DNA of 16,857 nucleotides from Desulfurococcales archaeon. Its GTDB lineage: Archaea; Thermoproteota; Thermoprotei_A; Sulfolobales; Acidilobaceae. Of this stretch, positions 1 to 6,439 are shown one piece after another. The notes beneath the pieces were generated by a model. That model did not search any database. It worked only from the letters and a program-made list of their open reading frames with translations, and was not told the origin of the DNA. The stretch spans positions 1-16,857 of the forward strand of contig JALUZI010000236.1 in the NCBI GenBank assembly GCA_027012045.1, given 5' to 3'. The translations under genes were made by a program, and so were the position numbers. Numbering within the stretch: the first letter of the stretch is position 1; each line of letters starts with the position of its first letter.

Positions 1-121
1 ATCCTTTGAGCCATTTCCTTGTAGTTCGTTGTTGACACTAGGCTCTCACCGCTGGATGAGTTTTGAGCCTCGGCCTATATAACACTATAATATTGATTTA
101 ACTGGAGTTCCATGTAATAAT

Positions 122-198
122 GGGGGCGATGATGTCTTTGCCGAGTAATGAAACATTTAAGTCAAACGGATGATTAGGTCTAATAATCTGAAGCCCCC
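122..198 (+). ncRNA. Candidate C/D box guide sRNA (23S rRNA target)
   Basis: A perfect 6-bp terminal stem (GGGGGC at 122-127, GCCCCC at 193-198) encloses a C box ATGATGT at 129-135 and a canonical D box CTGA at 188-191. Internally there is a 12-nt guide (136-147), a D'-like ATGA (148-151), a long 18-nt spacer, a C'-like ATGATTA (170-176) and an 11-nt guide (177-187). The D' guide CTTTGCCGAGTA is complementary over 10 contiguous nt to ACUCGGCAAA, a well-conserved 23S rRNA stretch in domain IV (about E. coli 1670, from memory). By the N+5 rule the methylated base would be the C after ACU. The second guide has no convincing flush match. The D'-C' spacer is longer than usual and the C box has one mismatch, so this remains a prediction. 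The element lies beyond the 3' end of the minus-strand regulator gene. A TATA-like run at 73-92 could drive it. Confidence 0.55.
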
Positions 199-273
199 GA
201 TGAGCTAGGGTGCAAGCACTGACTACTATACATGGAGAGTCCCTTATAAACGGTAAAATGATTCGAGGGGGTC

Positions 274-1014
274 TTATTGATTTACCTCTGCAAGAACCCT
301 GAGATCGGGGAACTTTTCCTTCCACAGAGATCCAACTCCATATATACTATAGGCACAGCAGGGCTTCACGCCAGCCTTCTTCAGCAAATCGAATATAGAC
401 TCCATAGTGTATCCCTCTACTATAATGTCGTCTACCACTAGAATACTTCCATGGCTTTCATCTAGTTCACGCTTGTCAACATAATATACACGTATGTTCT
501 CTGCTGTGCCACCGATGCCTGCAAGCGTCGTACTCCAGTTCAGATAACGTTTTTTCCTAGCTATAACCAGCTTCGCCCCGCTTAAATGTGATAACAATAC
601 TGCTATAGGTATACCGCCAACTTCGGGTGTTATAATGACATTGAAATCCGATTTTCCCCGAATCACTCTGTATTGAATTGTTTTAGCCGCCAACCATAAT
701 GGAAGGGGGTTACTGGCTAGCTTATGGCTTACCGCCAGTCTTCCATGTGTCTCTATATATTTCAAAAGTATGGATGATACTAATTCACTGTTAAGAAGCT
801 CCTCTATTTTCTCGACGTGTTGCTCGCTAGGTAGAATATCTCCTGTAGCATACCTTGATAAGAGACTGATAGGTAGACCTGTCTTTGCCTCCAGTTCCTT
901 AAGCTTGAATTCCTCGCGGAGAGCCGCTAGTATCATGCCTGCCTCTATCCGGCGTCTGTATTTAACTCGCTTGTTTACCTTCTCCCCAACCATAACAGGA
1001 TACCTTCCAGCCAT
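274..1014 (-). CDS. HTH-phosphoribosyltransferase transcriptional regulator
   Basis: A 246-aa protein with an N-terminal helix-turn-helix of the Cro/CI-like kind (about residues 24-60, with KELEAKTGLPISLLSRYATG) fused to a type I phosphoribosyltransferase domain. The PRPP-binding loop is visible at residues 191-203 (ILVVDDIIVEGYT). A second conserved stretch, ITPEVGGIPIAVLLSHLSGA, lies at 128-147. Archaeal proteins of this architecture, such as haloarchaeal GfcR, act as regulators that sense phosphorylated metabolites rather than as salvage enzymes. By analogy I infer a DNA-binding regulator, but orotate- or purine-phosphoribosyltransferase activity cannot be excluded. The ATG at 1014 is preceded on its own strand by a TATA-like TTTTTAAAC (1037-1045), centred about 27 nt upstream. 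This suggests a leaderless transcript and supports this start over the in-frame ATG seven codons downstream. Confidence 0.85.
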   Translation of the reverse strand: MAGRYPVMVGEKVNKRVKYRRRIEAGMILAALREEFKLKELEAKTGLPISLLSRYATGDILPSEQHVEKIEELLNSELVSSILLKYIETHGRLAVSHKLASNPLPLWLAAKTIQYRVIRGKSDFNVIITPEVGGIPIAVLLSHLSGAKLVIARKKRYLNWSTTLAGIGGTAENIRVYYVDKRELDESHGSILVVDDIIVEGYTMESIFDLLKKAGVKPCCAYSIYGVGSLWKEKFPDLRVLAEVNQ

Positions 1015-1035
1015 AGCTCCTAATGTTTTAAATGT

Positions 1036-1047
1036 TCGTTTAAAAAC
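1036..1047. promoter_or_regulatory. TATA region serving divergent genes
   Basis: The AT-rich run CGTTTAAAAACC sits about 27 nt upstream of the minus-strand regulator start. Read on the plus strand, it also resembles a TATA box for a transcript starting near 1065-1070 and running into the 1131 gene and the helicase. A second TTTAAA lies at 1027-1032. The regulator could therefore share control DNA with the helicase operon. Assigned by spacing and base composition only. Confidence 0.45.
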
Positions 1048-1130
1048 CTACTCATAGGGGGATGAGCGAGGTTTTAAGATCCGAGCAGTGAGGAGGCGAA
1101 CCCACGCTGCGACCCCAGTGTCTAGAAACG

Positions 1131-1499
1131 ATGTTTTCCTATGATTGGGAGAAACTGGTTCCCGAGATAGAAACGATGAATCCCTCGTTAATAGAGTTCT
1201 ATTTAGGCTCAATACAGGATTATGAAGTGGTCCTAGAGTCCGAGTATGATGGTTGTTTCATCCCGGTACGTCTTATTTTGGTGAACTGTGATTCAGAGGC
1301 CCCTGTAACCGATGAAGTACTATATATTGTTTCGAAGGCTGACAAACTAGAATACCATAAAGGGTGTGTATATATAATATTCGATGTATCCTATGTGACC
1401 GAGGTTGTGAACCTGCTATCGATGGTGAACAAAAAGTTGACTGGGAACGATAGCGTGAACATGGAAATAAAGGACCATGCGTTCGTAGAGGTGGACTGA
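1131..1499 (+). CDS. Small acidic protein of unknown function preceding the helicase
   Basis: A 122-aa ORF that I do not recognise. It is acidic and appears to be a compact alpha/beta protein: helix (SYDWEKLVPEIETM), then alternating hydrophobic strands (VRLILVNC, EVLYIVS, GCVYIIFDVS). It has no membrane segment, signal peptide or obvious catalytic motif. Two cysteines (C42 and C53) and a third near residue 79 are not arranged as a zinc site. It ends 5 nt before the ATG of the XPB-like helicase and is almost certainly cotranscribed with it, so a helicase accessory role is a reasonable but untested inference. No ATG, GTG or TTG lies upstream in frame before the stop at 1089, so the ATG at 1131 is the start. 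This leaves a leader of roughly 60 nt. Confidence 0.7.
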   Translation: MFSYDWEKLVPEIETMNPSLIEFYLGSIQDYEVVLESEYDGCFIPVRLILVNCDSEAPVTDEVLYIVSKADKLEYHKGCVYIIFDVSYVTEVVNLLSMVNKKLTGNDSVNMEIKDHAFVEVD

Positions 1500-1504
1500 G
1501 GGTA

Positions 1505-3106
1505 ATGGATACTTTCAAAATAAGAAGATGGCTCTCAGATGACGAGTTCCGGGAACTATTGGAGTTCAGCGACTATCTAGGTTATAGCAGTGGCTATAAA
1601 ATCTTCAAAATAAACCATGAGAAACTTAGGAATAACGGGTATACATACAGGGATATCATTGCTAAGCTAAAAGAATTGGAAGCAGAGATTAGTCCATCCC
1701 TAGAAAACAAGCTAAGAGAGCTAGGTGAATACGAGAACACTGTGATCGTGAAATACGACCCTATAGACAACGTTTTCATAATCACATCAAGGGAATACTT
1801 GAAGCCATACATCCACAGATTCCTAAGCAAAATAAAGTATGTAAAAGGCAGGGGCTATGTTGTAAAACCATACCTTATCTATGAAATAGTTGGAGAGCTA
1901 GAGCACTATGGCTTCAAAGTCCTCGATGCAAATAATGTCCTTTCAGTCAAAAAGCTACCTAGAGACATAGCATTCAAGGGAGAACTCAGGGACTACCAGA
2001 AAGAAGCCCTAGAAAAATGGTTGGACAACAACGGCAGGGGAATCATAGCCCTTCCAACGGGCTCCGGTAAAACCATTATAGCAATAGCAGCCATCGCCAC
2101 GAAGAAAGTTTATACGCTTGTCGTAGTATTTACTAAAGAACAACTATTACAGTGGATCGAGAAAATCAAGAACTTCACGGATGCCGGTGAACTAGTTGGA
2201 GCATATTACGGCGAAGAAAAGAATCTAAAGCCTATAACAGTAACAACATACCAGACGGCTTTCAAGAAAATAAACATTTTCTCAACAAAATTCGATTTCC
2301 TAATAGTCGACGAGGCACACCACCTTCCCGCTGACAAGTTCAGGGCCATAGCCATGGGATCAGCAGCCATATACAGGATGGGGTTATCAGCCACGGTAGC
2401 CAGAGACGATGGTAAGCACGAGGAGATATTCCCACTCATGGGAGGAGTAGTATATACTAAAAGAGCCTCCGAGCTAGTTAAAGAGGGATACTTGGCCCCT
2501 TTCGTCGTAAGAACTGTATACGCGCAACTAGATCCAGCCGAAAAGAAAACCTACGACTCGCTCAGGAAGGAATACCGTAAATACTCTAAGAACAGGAGAT
2601 TCGAAGAAATACTGAAGCTCGCCCAGAAAGGAGACCCGAACGCTATTCAAGCCGTGAGAATTAACGCTAAAATAAAGAATCTACTCGCACTTTCGGAGGG
2701 TAAAATAAGAACCATAGAGCGTATAGTAAAGGATGAGTTGATGAAAGGATCCAAAATAATAATCTTCACACAATACAAGTCACAGGCAGAAAAAATAGCC
2801 GAGAAAACGGGTGCATTACTCCTCCACGGTGACTTAGATTCCAGGACAAGGAAGGCTATCCTAGACAAGTTTAAATCCATGGATAAAGGAGTACTAGTGG
2901 TGACAACGCTGGGAGACGAAGGGCTAGATCTGCCCGACGTAAACGTTGGGATACTCGCCAGCGGCACATCCTCATCAAGACAGTTCATCCAGAGGCTAGG
3001 AAGGCTAGTCAGGCCTGGACCGGGTAAAAGCGCTGTTCTCTACGACGTTGTATTGAAGGGAACTAGCGAGGAATACCAAGCTAGGAAAAGAAGAAAAGGA
3101 TTATGA
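1505..3106 (+). CDS. XPB/Ssl2-family SF2 DNA helicase
   Basis: A 533-aa superfamily 2 helicase. Walker A is at 183-190 (LPTGSGKT), the DEAH box at 269-272 (VDEAHH), motif III SAT at 295-297, motif V at 468-477 (TLGDEGLDLP) and motif VI at 493-503 (QFIQRLGRLVR). Before the core is an N-terminal region of about 155 residues, where XPB proteins carry a damage-recognition domain. Just after SAT comes ARDDGKHEEI (299-308), the position of the XPB RED motif, here R-D-D. A charged insertion (about 345-395) sits where XPB has its thumb domain. In archaea XPB unwinds DNA in repair or transcription-coupled processes. XPB in crenarchaea is often paired with the nuclease Bax1, but no Bax1 gene is present here. 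The gene instead follows a 122-aa unknown and ends 7 nt before the convergent sucD. This may be the second, Bax1-free XPB paralog. Confidence 0.88.
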   Translation: MDTFKIRRWLSDDEFRELLEFSDYLGYSSGYKIFKINHEKLRNNGYTYRDIIAKLKELEAEISPSLENKLRELGEYENTVIVKYDPIDNVFIITSREYLKPYIHRFLSKIKYVKGRGYVVKPYLIYEIVGELEHYGFKVLDANNVLSVKKLPRDIAFKGELRDYQKEALEKWLDNNGRGIIALPTGSGKTIIAIAAIATKKVYTLVVVFTKEQLLQWIEKIKNFTDAGELVGAYYGEEKNLKPITVTTYQTAFKKINIFSTKFDFLIVDEAHHLPADKFRAIAMGSAAIYRMGLSATVARDDGKHEEIFPLMGGVVYTKRASELVKEGYLAPFVVRTVYAQLDPAEKKTYDSLRKEYRKYSKNRRFEEILKLAQKGDPNAIQAVRINAKIKNLLALSEGKIRTIERIVKDELMKGSKIIIFTQYKSQAEKIAEKTGALLLHGDLDSRTRKAILDKFKSMDKGVLVVTTLGDEGLDLPDVNVGILASGTSSSRQFIQRLGRLVRPGPGKSAVLYDVVLKGTSEEYQARKRRKGL

Positions 3107-3113
3107 ATAAGGA

Positions 3114-3992
3114 TCACTTCTTAAGGACTTGTTTCAGTAGGTCAGGTATTTCCATAGGCGTCTTCGCTACCTTCACACCAACGCTTTCAAGCGCCTTTAT
3201 TTTGCCTTCAGCAGTGCCGGTGCCCATCATTATTATAGCTCCAGCGTGACCCATCCTTTTGCCTGGAGGGGCTGTTCTCCCAGCAATAAACGCCACAGCA
3301 GGCTTCGTTATTTTACCTTCCTCGATCATTTTTGCCGCTCTTTCCTCCATGTCGCCGCCGATTTCTCCTACCATTACTATCGCCTCGGTCTCAGGGTCCT
3401 CCTCGAACATTTGGAGTGCTTCTATGAAGGATGTCCCTATAACGGGATCTCCACCTATTCCCACTGCAGTGCTCTGACCTATTCCAGCCTTAGTCATAGC
3501 GTATGCTATCTCGTATGTTAGCGTCCCGCTCCTAGAGACTATCCCCACGTGGCCTGGTGTGAATATGTGTCCCGGCATTATACCTACCTTAGCTTTACCT
3601 GGAGTTATGACACCTGGACAGTTGGGGCCTATGATTGTCACGCCTTTACTCTTTCCGTAGTTAACGAATTTCATGGCGTCGTGAACTGGTATGTGCTCTG
3701 TTATAACAACGATCGTCTTTATTCCCGCATCTATGGCTTCGTAGACGGCGTCAGCAGCGAATCTTGCGGGAACGAATATTATGGACGTATTTGCTTCGGG
3801 ATGCGCGTTCTTGGCCTCTTCAACGCTGTCATATACAGGTATTCCAAAAACATCCGTTCCACCCTTTCCGGGTGTGACTCCGGCCACGATCTTGGTGCCA
3901 TAGTCCAGCATTAGTTTCGTGTGGAACCTTCCCTCTTTACCGGTTATACCTTGGACTATGAGTTTCGTGTTTTCATCTACTATTATAGCCAT
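3114..3992 (-). CDS. sucD: Succinate-CoA ligase, alpha subunit
   Basis: A 292-aa protein, full length for the family. The N-terminal CoA-binding Rossmann domain shows VQGITGKEGRFHTK (13-26) and the conserved VTPGKGG. Conserved blocks follow: IGPNCPGVITP (121-131) and VGIVSRSGTLTYE (149-161). The phosphorylated active-site histidine is H249 in GKRMGHAGAI. With SucC it interconverts succinyl-CoA and succinate with substrate-level NTP formation, in the cytoplasm. It lies 15 nt downstream of sucC and has a strong Shine-Dalgarno GGAGGTG on the minus strand about 7 nt before its ATG, so it is the second gene of a two-gene operon. Its end faces the helicase gene end with only 7 nt between them. Confidence 0.97.
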   Translation of the reverse strand: MAIIVDENTKLIVQGITGKEGRFHTKLMLDYGTKIVAGVTPGKGGTDVFGIPVYDSVEEAKNAHPEANTSIIFVPARFAADAVYEAIDAGIKTIVVITEHIPVHDAMKFVNYGKSKGVTIIGPNCPGVITPGKAKVGIMPGHIFTPGHVGIVSRSGTLTYEIAYAMTKAGIGQSTAVGIGGDPVIGTSFIEALQMFEEDPETEAIVMVGEIGGDMEERAAKMIEEGKITKPAVAFIAGRTAPPGKRMGHAGAIIMMGTGTAEGKIKALESVGVKVAKTPMEIPDLLKQVLKK

Positions 3993-4007
3993 ACTTTCCC
4001 CACCTCC

Positions 4008-5147
4008 TTAGAGTGAAACAACTTTTTGAACGGCTTCAATCGGATCTGTATAAGCGTCTATCCCGTTCTCCTGGAGGATCTTCCGGCCTTCCTCCTCATT
4101 GGTTCCTGAGAGCCTTATCACTAGAGGCTTAGGAGAGCCTCCCAGCTCTTCTAGGGCGGCAACTATACCCCTCGCCACTTCGTCGCACCTAGTTATTCCT
4201 CCGAATATGTTCATGAATATCTTCTTGGTCCTTGGCAGATCTATGAGGAACTTGACTGCGGTCTTCACCAGTTCCTTGCTAGCTCCGCCTCCTATATCTA
4301 GGAAGTTCGCTGGTTTTCCTCCGTAAAGGTATACTAGGTCCATGGTGGTCATCGTTAGGCCTGCGCCGTTGCCAATGATCCCAATGTCACCGTCTAGCTC
4401 GACGAATGCGAGCCCCATTTTCCTGGCCTTTATCTCCCACTCAGTGTACTCCCCGGTGTCCTCGAGGTTTCTCTCGCTAATATCTGGGTGCTTGTAGATG
4501 CTGTTGTCGTCAATGATGAGCCTAGCGTCCAGCGGGATTACACCGTCCTCTGTCACAGCCAACGGGTTAGACTCAGCCAGGTCCGCATCATACTCCATGA
4601 AAACATCGTATAGCCCTATCAGGAAGGACGCGAAAGAGTTTAGGATCTTGCCCTTGAGCCCTATCATCTTGCCTATTTTCCTGGCCTGGTAGGCTTTGAG
4701 CCCTAGGAATGGGTCTACGTACATTCTTACAATGCTCTCAGGTTTCTCTTTTGCGATTTGCTCGATATCCATTCCGCCGAACTGTGATGCCAGAATAACT
4801 GGTTTCCTCTCGCTTCTGTCTATGATTATTGAAGCGTACAGCTCTTTCTCGTGTGGTATCGCTTCCTCTATAAGCAAGTACCTCGGCTTAAGACCTTTGA
4901 TAGGCTTCTCGAATAGCTCGGCTATTAGCTTCTCAGCCTCCTCCCAGGTCTTAGCTATTTTGATCCCTCCAGCTTTACCTCTCCCCGCTACTAGTACTTG
5001 TGATTTAACAACAATGGGAGGCTCTAATCCTGCCGCTTTGATTTTTTCAAGAGGGTTCTTCTCACCCTTCTCTAGGAGAACTGATCTAGGGACTTTCACA
5101 CCGTGTTTCTTTAGAATCTCCTTTGCCTCAAACTCGAACAGCTTCAA
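4008..5147 (-). CDS. sucC: Succinate-CoA ligase, beta subunit
   Basis: A 379-aa ATP-grasp subunit of succinyl-CoA synthetase. It begins with the typical LFEFEAKEILKKHGVKVPRS. The nucleotide-binding stretch KSQVLVAGRGKAGGIK is at about 48-63. The metal-binding ESNPLAV and the C-terminal LDIGGGA and NIFGGITRCD motifs are present. It pairs with SucD. The enzyme serves either an oxidative TCA cycle or, in autotrophic Desulfurococcales, the dicarboxylate/4-hydroxybutyrate cycle; this window does not decide which. The start is TTG at 5147, preceded by GGGGAT. A TATA-like AATTTTAATAAAAC on the minus strand (5178-5190) predicts transcription starting about 10 nt upstream, so the leader is very short. 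Confidence 0.96.
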   Translation of the reverse strand: MKLFEFEAKEILKKHGVKVPRSVLLEKGEKNPLEKIKAAGLEPPIVVKSQVLVAGRGKAGGIKIAKTWEEAEKLIAELFEKPIKGLKPRYLLIEEAIPHEKELYASIIIDRSERKPVILASQFGGMDIEQIAKEKPESIVRMYVDPFLGLKAYQARKIGKMIGLKGKILNSFASFLIGLYDVFMEYDADLAESNPLAVTEDGVIPLDARLIIDDNSIYKHPDISERNLEDTGEYTEWEIKARKMGLAFVELDGDIGIIGNGAGLTMTTMDLVYLYGGKPANFLDIGGGASKELVKTAVKFLIDLPRTKKIFMNIFGGITRCDEVARGIVAALEELGGSPKPLVIRLSGTNEEEGRKILQENGIDAYTDPIEAVQKVVSL

Positions 5148-5177
5148 ATTTATCCCCGTGAACCAACGGTTTACAGG

Positions 5178-5190
5178 TTTTATTAAAATT
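5178..5190 (-). promoter_or_regulatory. sucC: Putative TATA box of sucCD
   Basis: On the minus strand this reads AATTTTAATAAAA. Its centre is about 36 nt upstream of the sucC TTG start, which predicts transcript initiation near 5157. Purine/CC-flanked AT boxes at this spacing are the normal archaeal promoter. The call rests on spacing and composition only. Confidence 0.45.
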
Positions 5191-5245
5191 GTTTTCTAAT
5201 AATATTCCAGTATGTACATGAAAACAGTGTTTGGATTTGAAAATT

Positions 5246-5311
5246 GGGCCTCAAGGAGCCTGGTTACCTGTCATTAGCTGTCAACATCCTTACAAGGCTC
5301 ATCATCGGCCC
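5246..5311 (-). ncRNA. Candidate C/D box guide sRNA upstream of sucC
   Basis: Read on the minus strand, a 5-bp terminal stem (GGGCC, 5311-5307, with GGCCC, 5250-5246) encloses a perfect C box ATGATGA (5305-5299) and a D-box-like TTGA (5254-5251). Inside are a 14-nt guide, a D'-like TTGA (5284-5281), a short spacer, a C'-like ATGACAG and a 13-nt guide. The overall 66-nt length and guide spacing fit archaeal C/D sRNAs. Both D boxes are UUGA rather than CUGA, which weakens the call. The D guide ends in CAGGCTCC and is complementary over 8 nt to GGAGCCUG of archaeal 16S rRNA (about E. coli 944-951, from memory). The predicted methylated base is the C in GGAGC. A TATA-like sequence lies just upstream on the same strand. 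A leader or promoter-region hairpin of sucC is an alternative. Confidence 0.42.
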
Positions 5312-5438
5312 AGCCTTTATAACCCTCTTTAAGTTGAAACTAAAAGTTTGTTTACATAAGGATTGTACGGGGTAAGTATTAGGATTCGCCCCAAATAGAT
5401 ACGGGTAGGGATTCGTTGTGGAAAGGGTGTATAGATGA

Positions 5439-6038
5439 TTGCTAGCTAGAAAAGGATACCTGATATTACCTGTTGAGGAATTACTAAACTCAGACCCCCC
5501 TGCTCTAGAGGAGCTATCGTCGAGACTAGTGGAGTGCGCTGATAGAACGCATATAGTCTATAGTCCGAGTATAATACTGATCGGCAGGTTGAGCCAAGTC
5601 GCCGGTACGGGTTCCATAATATATGAACCAGTATGCCGGGAGCATATTCCAGAAGGCTTTAATTACTATGAACTAGATAAAAACGAGTGGATTGATACTT
5701 GCAAGCTTTCCACTCAAGAATACTTCAATGTCGGCTACAATACTTTATCAGCTATTAGGTCTTTACATGACATAGTAATAGTCTCGCTCACGCGTAAAAT
5801 GATCTATCCGAGAGTTTTCAACGGTCACAGGATACCTATAGCTGAGGTTCCTCAGAGACTTGAAGAGGGTTACGAGGTAATAATGAGTGATCCGGGCATG
5901 AGTAGTCCCATAGTTTATTTTGACGGTGAGAGCACTGTGTATGTAGCAAGAGGCTCCCAGCAACTCTCACAGCTTAAAGCCCTATTATCAGTGGAGGCTA
6001 GGTGTAACCACTACAGGCTTTTAGCCCGTGACTCTTAG
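5439..6038 (+). CDS. Hypothetical protein, 199 aa
   Basis: I do not recognise the family. It is a soluble-looking alpha/beta protein with no signal peptide or long hydrophobic helix. Hydrophobic strand-like segments include GYLILPVEELL, HIVYSPSIILIG and IVIVSLTRKMI. A glycine-containing GRLSQVAGTGS (about 49-59) is not a standard nucleotide-binding motif. There are four cysteines (about residues 33, 65, 88 and 188) without zinc-finger spacing. The start is TTG at 5439 with GGTG about 10 nt upstream; an ATG at 5435 is out of frame and stops after four codons. It is followed after 110 nt by a small winged-helix gene on the same strand, possibly cotranscribed. That gap holds a candidate sRNA. 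Confidence 0.65.
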   Translation: MLARKGYLILPVEELLNSDPPALEELSSRLVECADRTHIVYSPSIILIGRLSQVAGTGSIIYEPVCREHIPEGFNYYELDKNEWIDTCKLSTQEYFNVGYNTLSAIRSLHDIVIVSLTRKMIYPRVFNGHRIPIAEVPQRLEEGYEVIMSDPGMSSPIVYFDGESTVYVARGSQQLSQLKALLSVEARCNHYRLLARDS

Positions 6039-6053
6039 ATAACGTATAATTAT

Positions 6054-6123
6054 GGGGTGGATGAAGAGGCTACCCTACGAACATAACTGTCGCTATGGTG
6101 AGAACCGACCTATCAGACACCCC
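6054..6123 (+). ncRNA. Candidate C/D box guide sRNA (23S peptidyl-transferase region)
   Basis: A perfect 6-bp terminal stem (GGGGTG at 6054-6059, CACCCC at 6118-6123) encloses a C box ATGAAGA (6061-6067) and a D-like CAGA (6114-6117). Internally there is a D'-like CTGT (6087-6090), a C'-like ATGGTGA (6095-6101) and a 12-nt guide, GAACCGACCTAT (6102-6113). That guide is complementary to AGGUCGGU of archaeal 23S rRNA over 8 contiguous nt, possibly 9 depending on lineage, about E. coli 2602-2609 (sequence from memory). One mismatch opposite C2601 lies near the D box. The N+5 base would be the G at about 2604. Weaknesses are the non-canonical D box and the 19-nt C-to-D' interval. A structured leader of the following wHTH gene is an alternative. 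Confidence 0.42.
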
Positions 6124-6148
6124 TTAAGAGTATATAGGTGGACTATAA

Positions 6149-6439
6149 TTGAGGTACCCTAGGAAAAGGGAGATGCTCGCATATTACATACTAGCAACCA
6201 ATGGGAAGCGCTTAGAATATGGAGAAGCGATAAAACTTCTAGGAGAAACCCTGTGCCTTACTCCTAGGATAGCAAGGAGCGTCATTAAACGACTGAGAAA
6301 TATGAATTATATAAAACTAGTTAGCACCGGCACTAGTATCATAGTCGAGCCCAGAGAGATCGCCAGCGTCTTCGAGGAGATGATAGAGAAATACTCGTCC
6401 GAGAGGTGTAGAAGACTAGGATCTTATAGAAAACAGTGA
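6149..6439 (+). CDS. Small winged-helix DNA-binding protein
   Basis: A 96-aa basic protein. The pattern is an N-terminal helix (KREMLAYYILATNGKRL), then EYGEAIKLLGETLCLTPRIARSVIKRLRNMNYIKLVSTGTSIIVEP, which reads as helix-turn-helix, recognition helix (PRIARSVIKRLRNM) and a beta-wing (YIKLVSTGTSIIVE). It is likely a local transcription factor or chromatin-associated DNA-binding protein; the target is unknown. The TTG at 6149 is chosen because AGGTGG lies 7 nt upstream; the next in-frame start, ATG at 6173, has no such site. Its 3' end overlaps the convergent Nudix gene by 24 bp, so antisense transcripts could pair at their ends. Confidence 0.72.
   Translation: MRYPRKREMLAYYILATNGKRLEYGEAIKLLGETLCLTPRIARSVIKRLRNMNYIKLVSTGTSIIVEPREIASVFEEMIEKYSSERCRRLGSYRKQ

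Noticed and set aside
1..38. Possible 5' end of a minus-strand gene leaving the left edge (GTG at 38 or ATG at 14, TATA-like ATATA near 75-82)
   Set aside because: Only 5-13 codons fall in the window, with no recognisable peptide and no clear ribosome-binding site. A plus-strand frame is also open there.
170..222. Alternative C/D layout using ATGATTA (170), CTGA (188), GATGAGC (199) and CTGA (219)
   Set aside because: There is no terminal stem and no rRNA match for the second guide. The 122-198 layout has a perfect 6-bp stem and a 10-nt target match.
98..325. Minus-strand ORF of 75 codons
   Set aside because: It overlaps the 3' end of the HTH-PRTase gene in another frame and crosses the candidate sRNA. 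Composition is not protein-like and there is no start signal.
1060..1130. tRNA-like 3' half on the minus strand (GTGGGTTCGCC, CTCAC)
   Set aside because: The T-loop would be 8 nt and no matching acceptor, D-arm or anticodon arm is found.
1088..1159. C/D-like arrangement GTGAGGA, 12-nt guide, CTGC, running into the 1131 gene
   Set aside because: No terminal stem, a non-canonical D box, and the second half lies within coding sequence.
5369..5416. GGATTCG repeated about 27 nt apart with GGGG/CCCC pairing upstream of the 5439 gene
   Set aside because: Too short to support a tRNA, riboswitch or operator, and it matches no recognised RNA structure.
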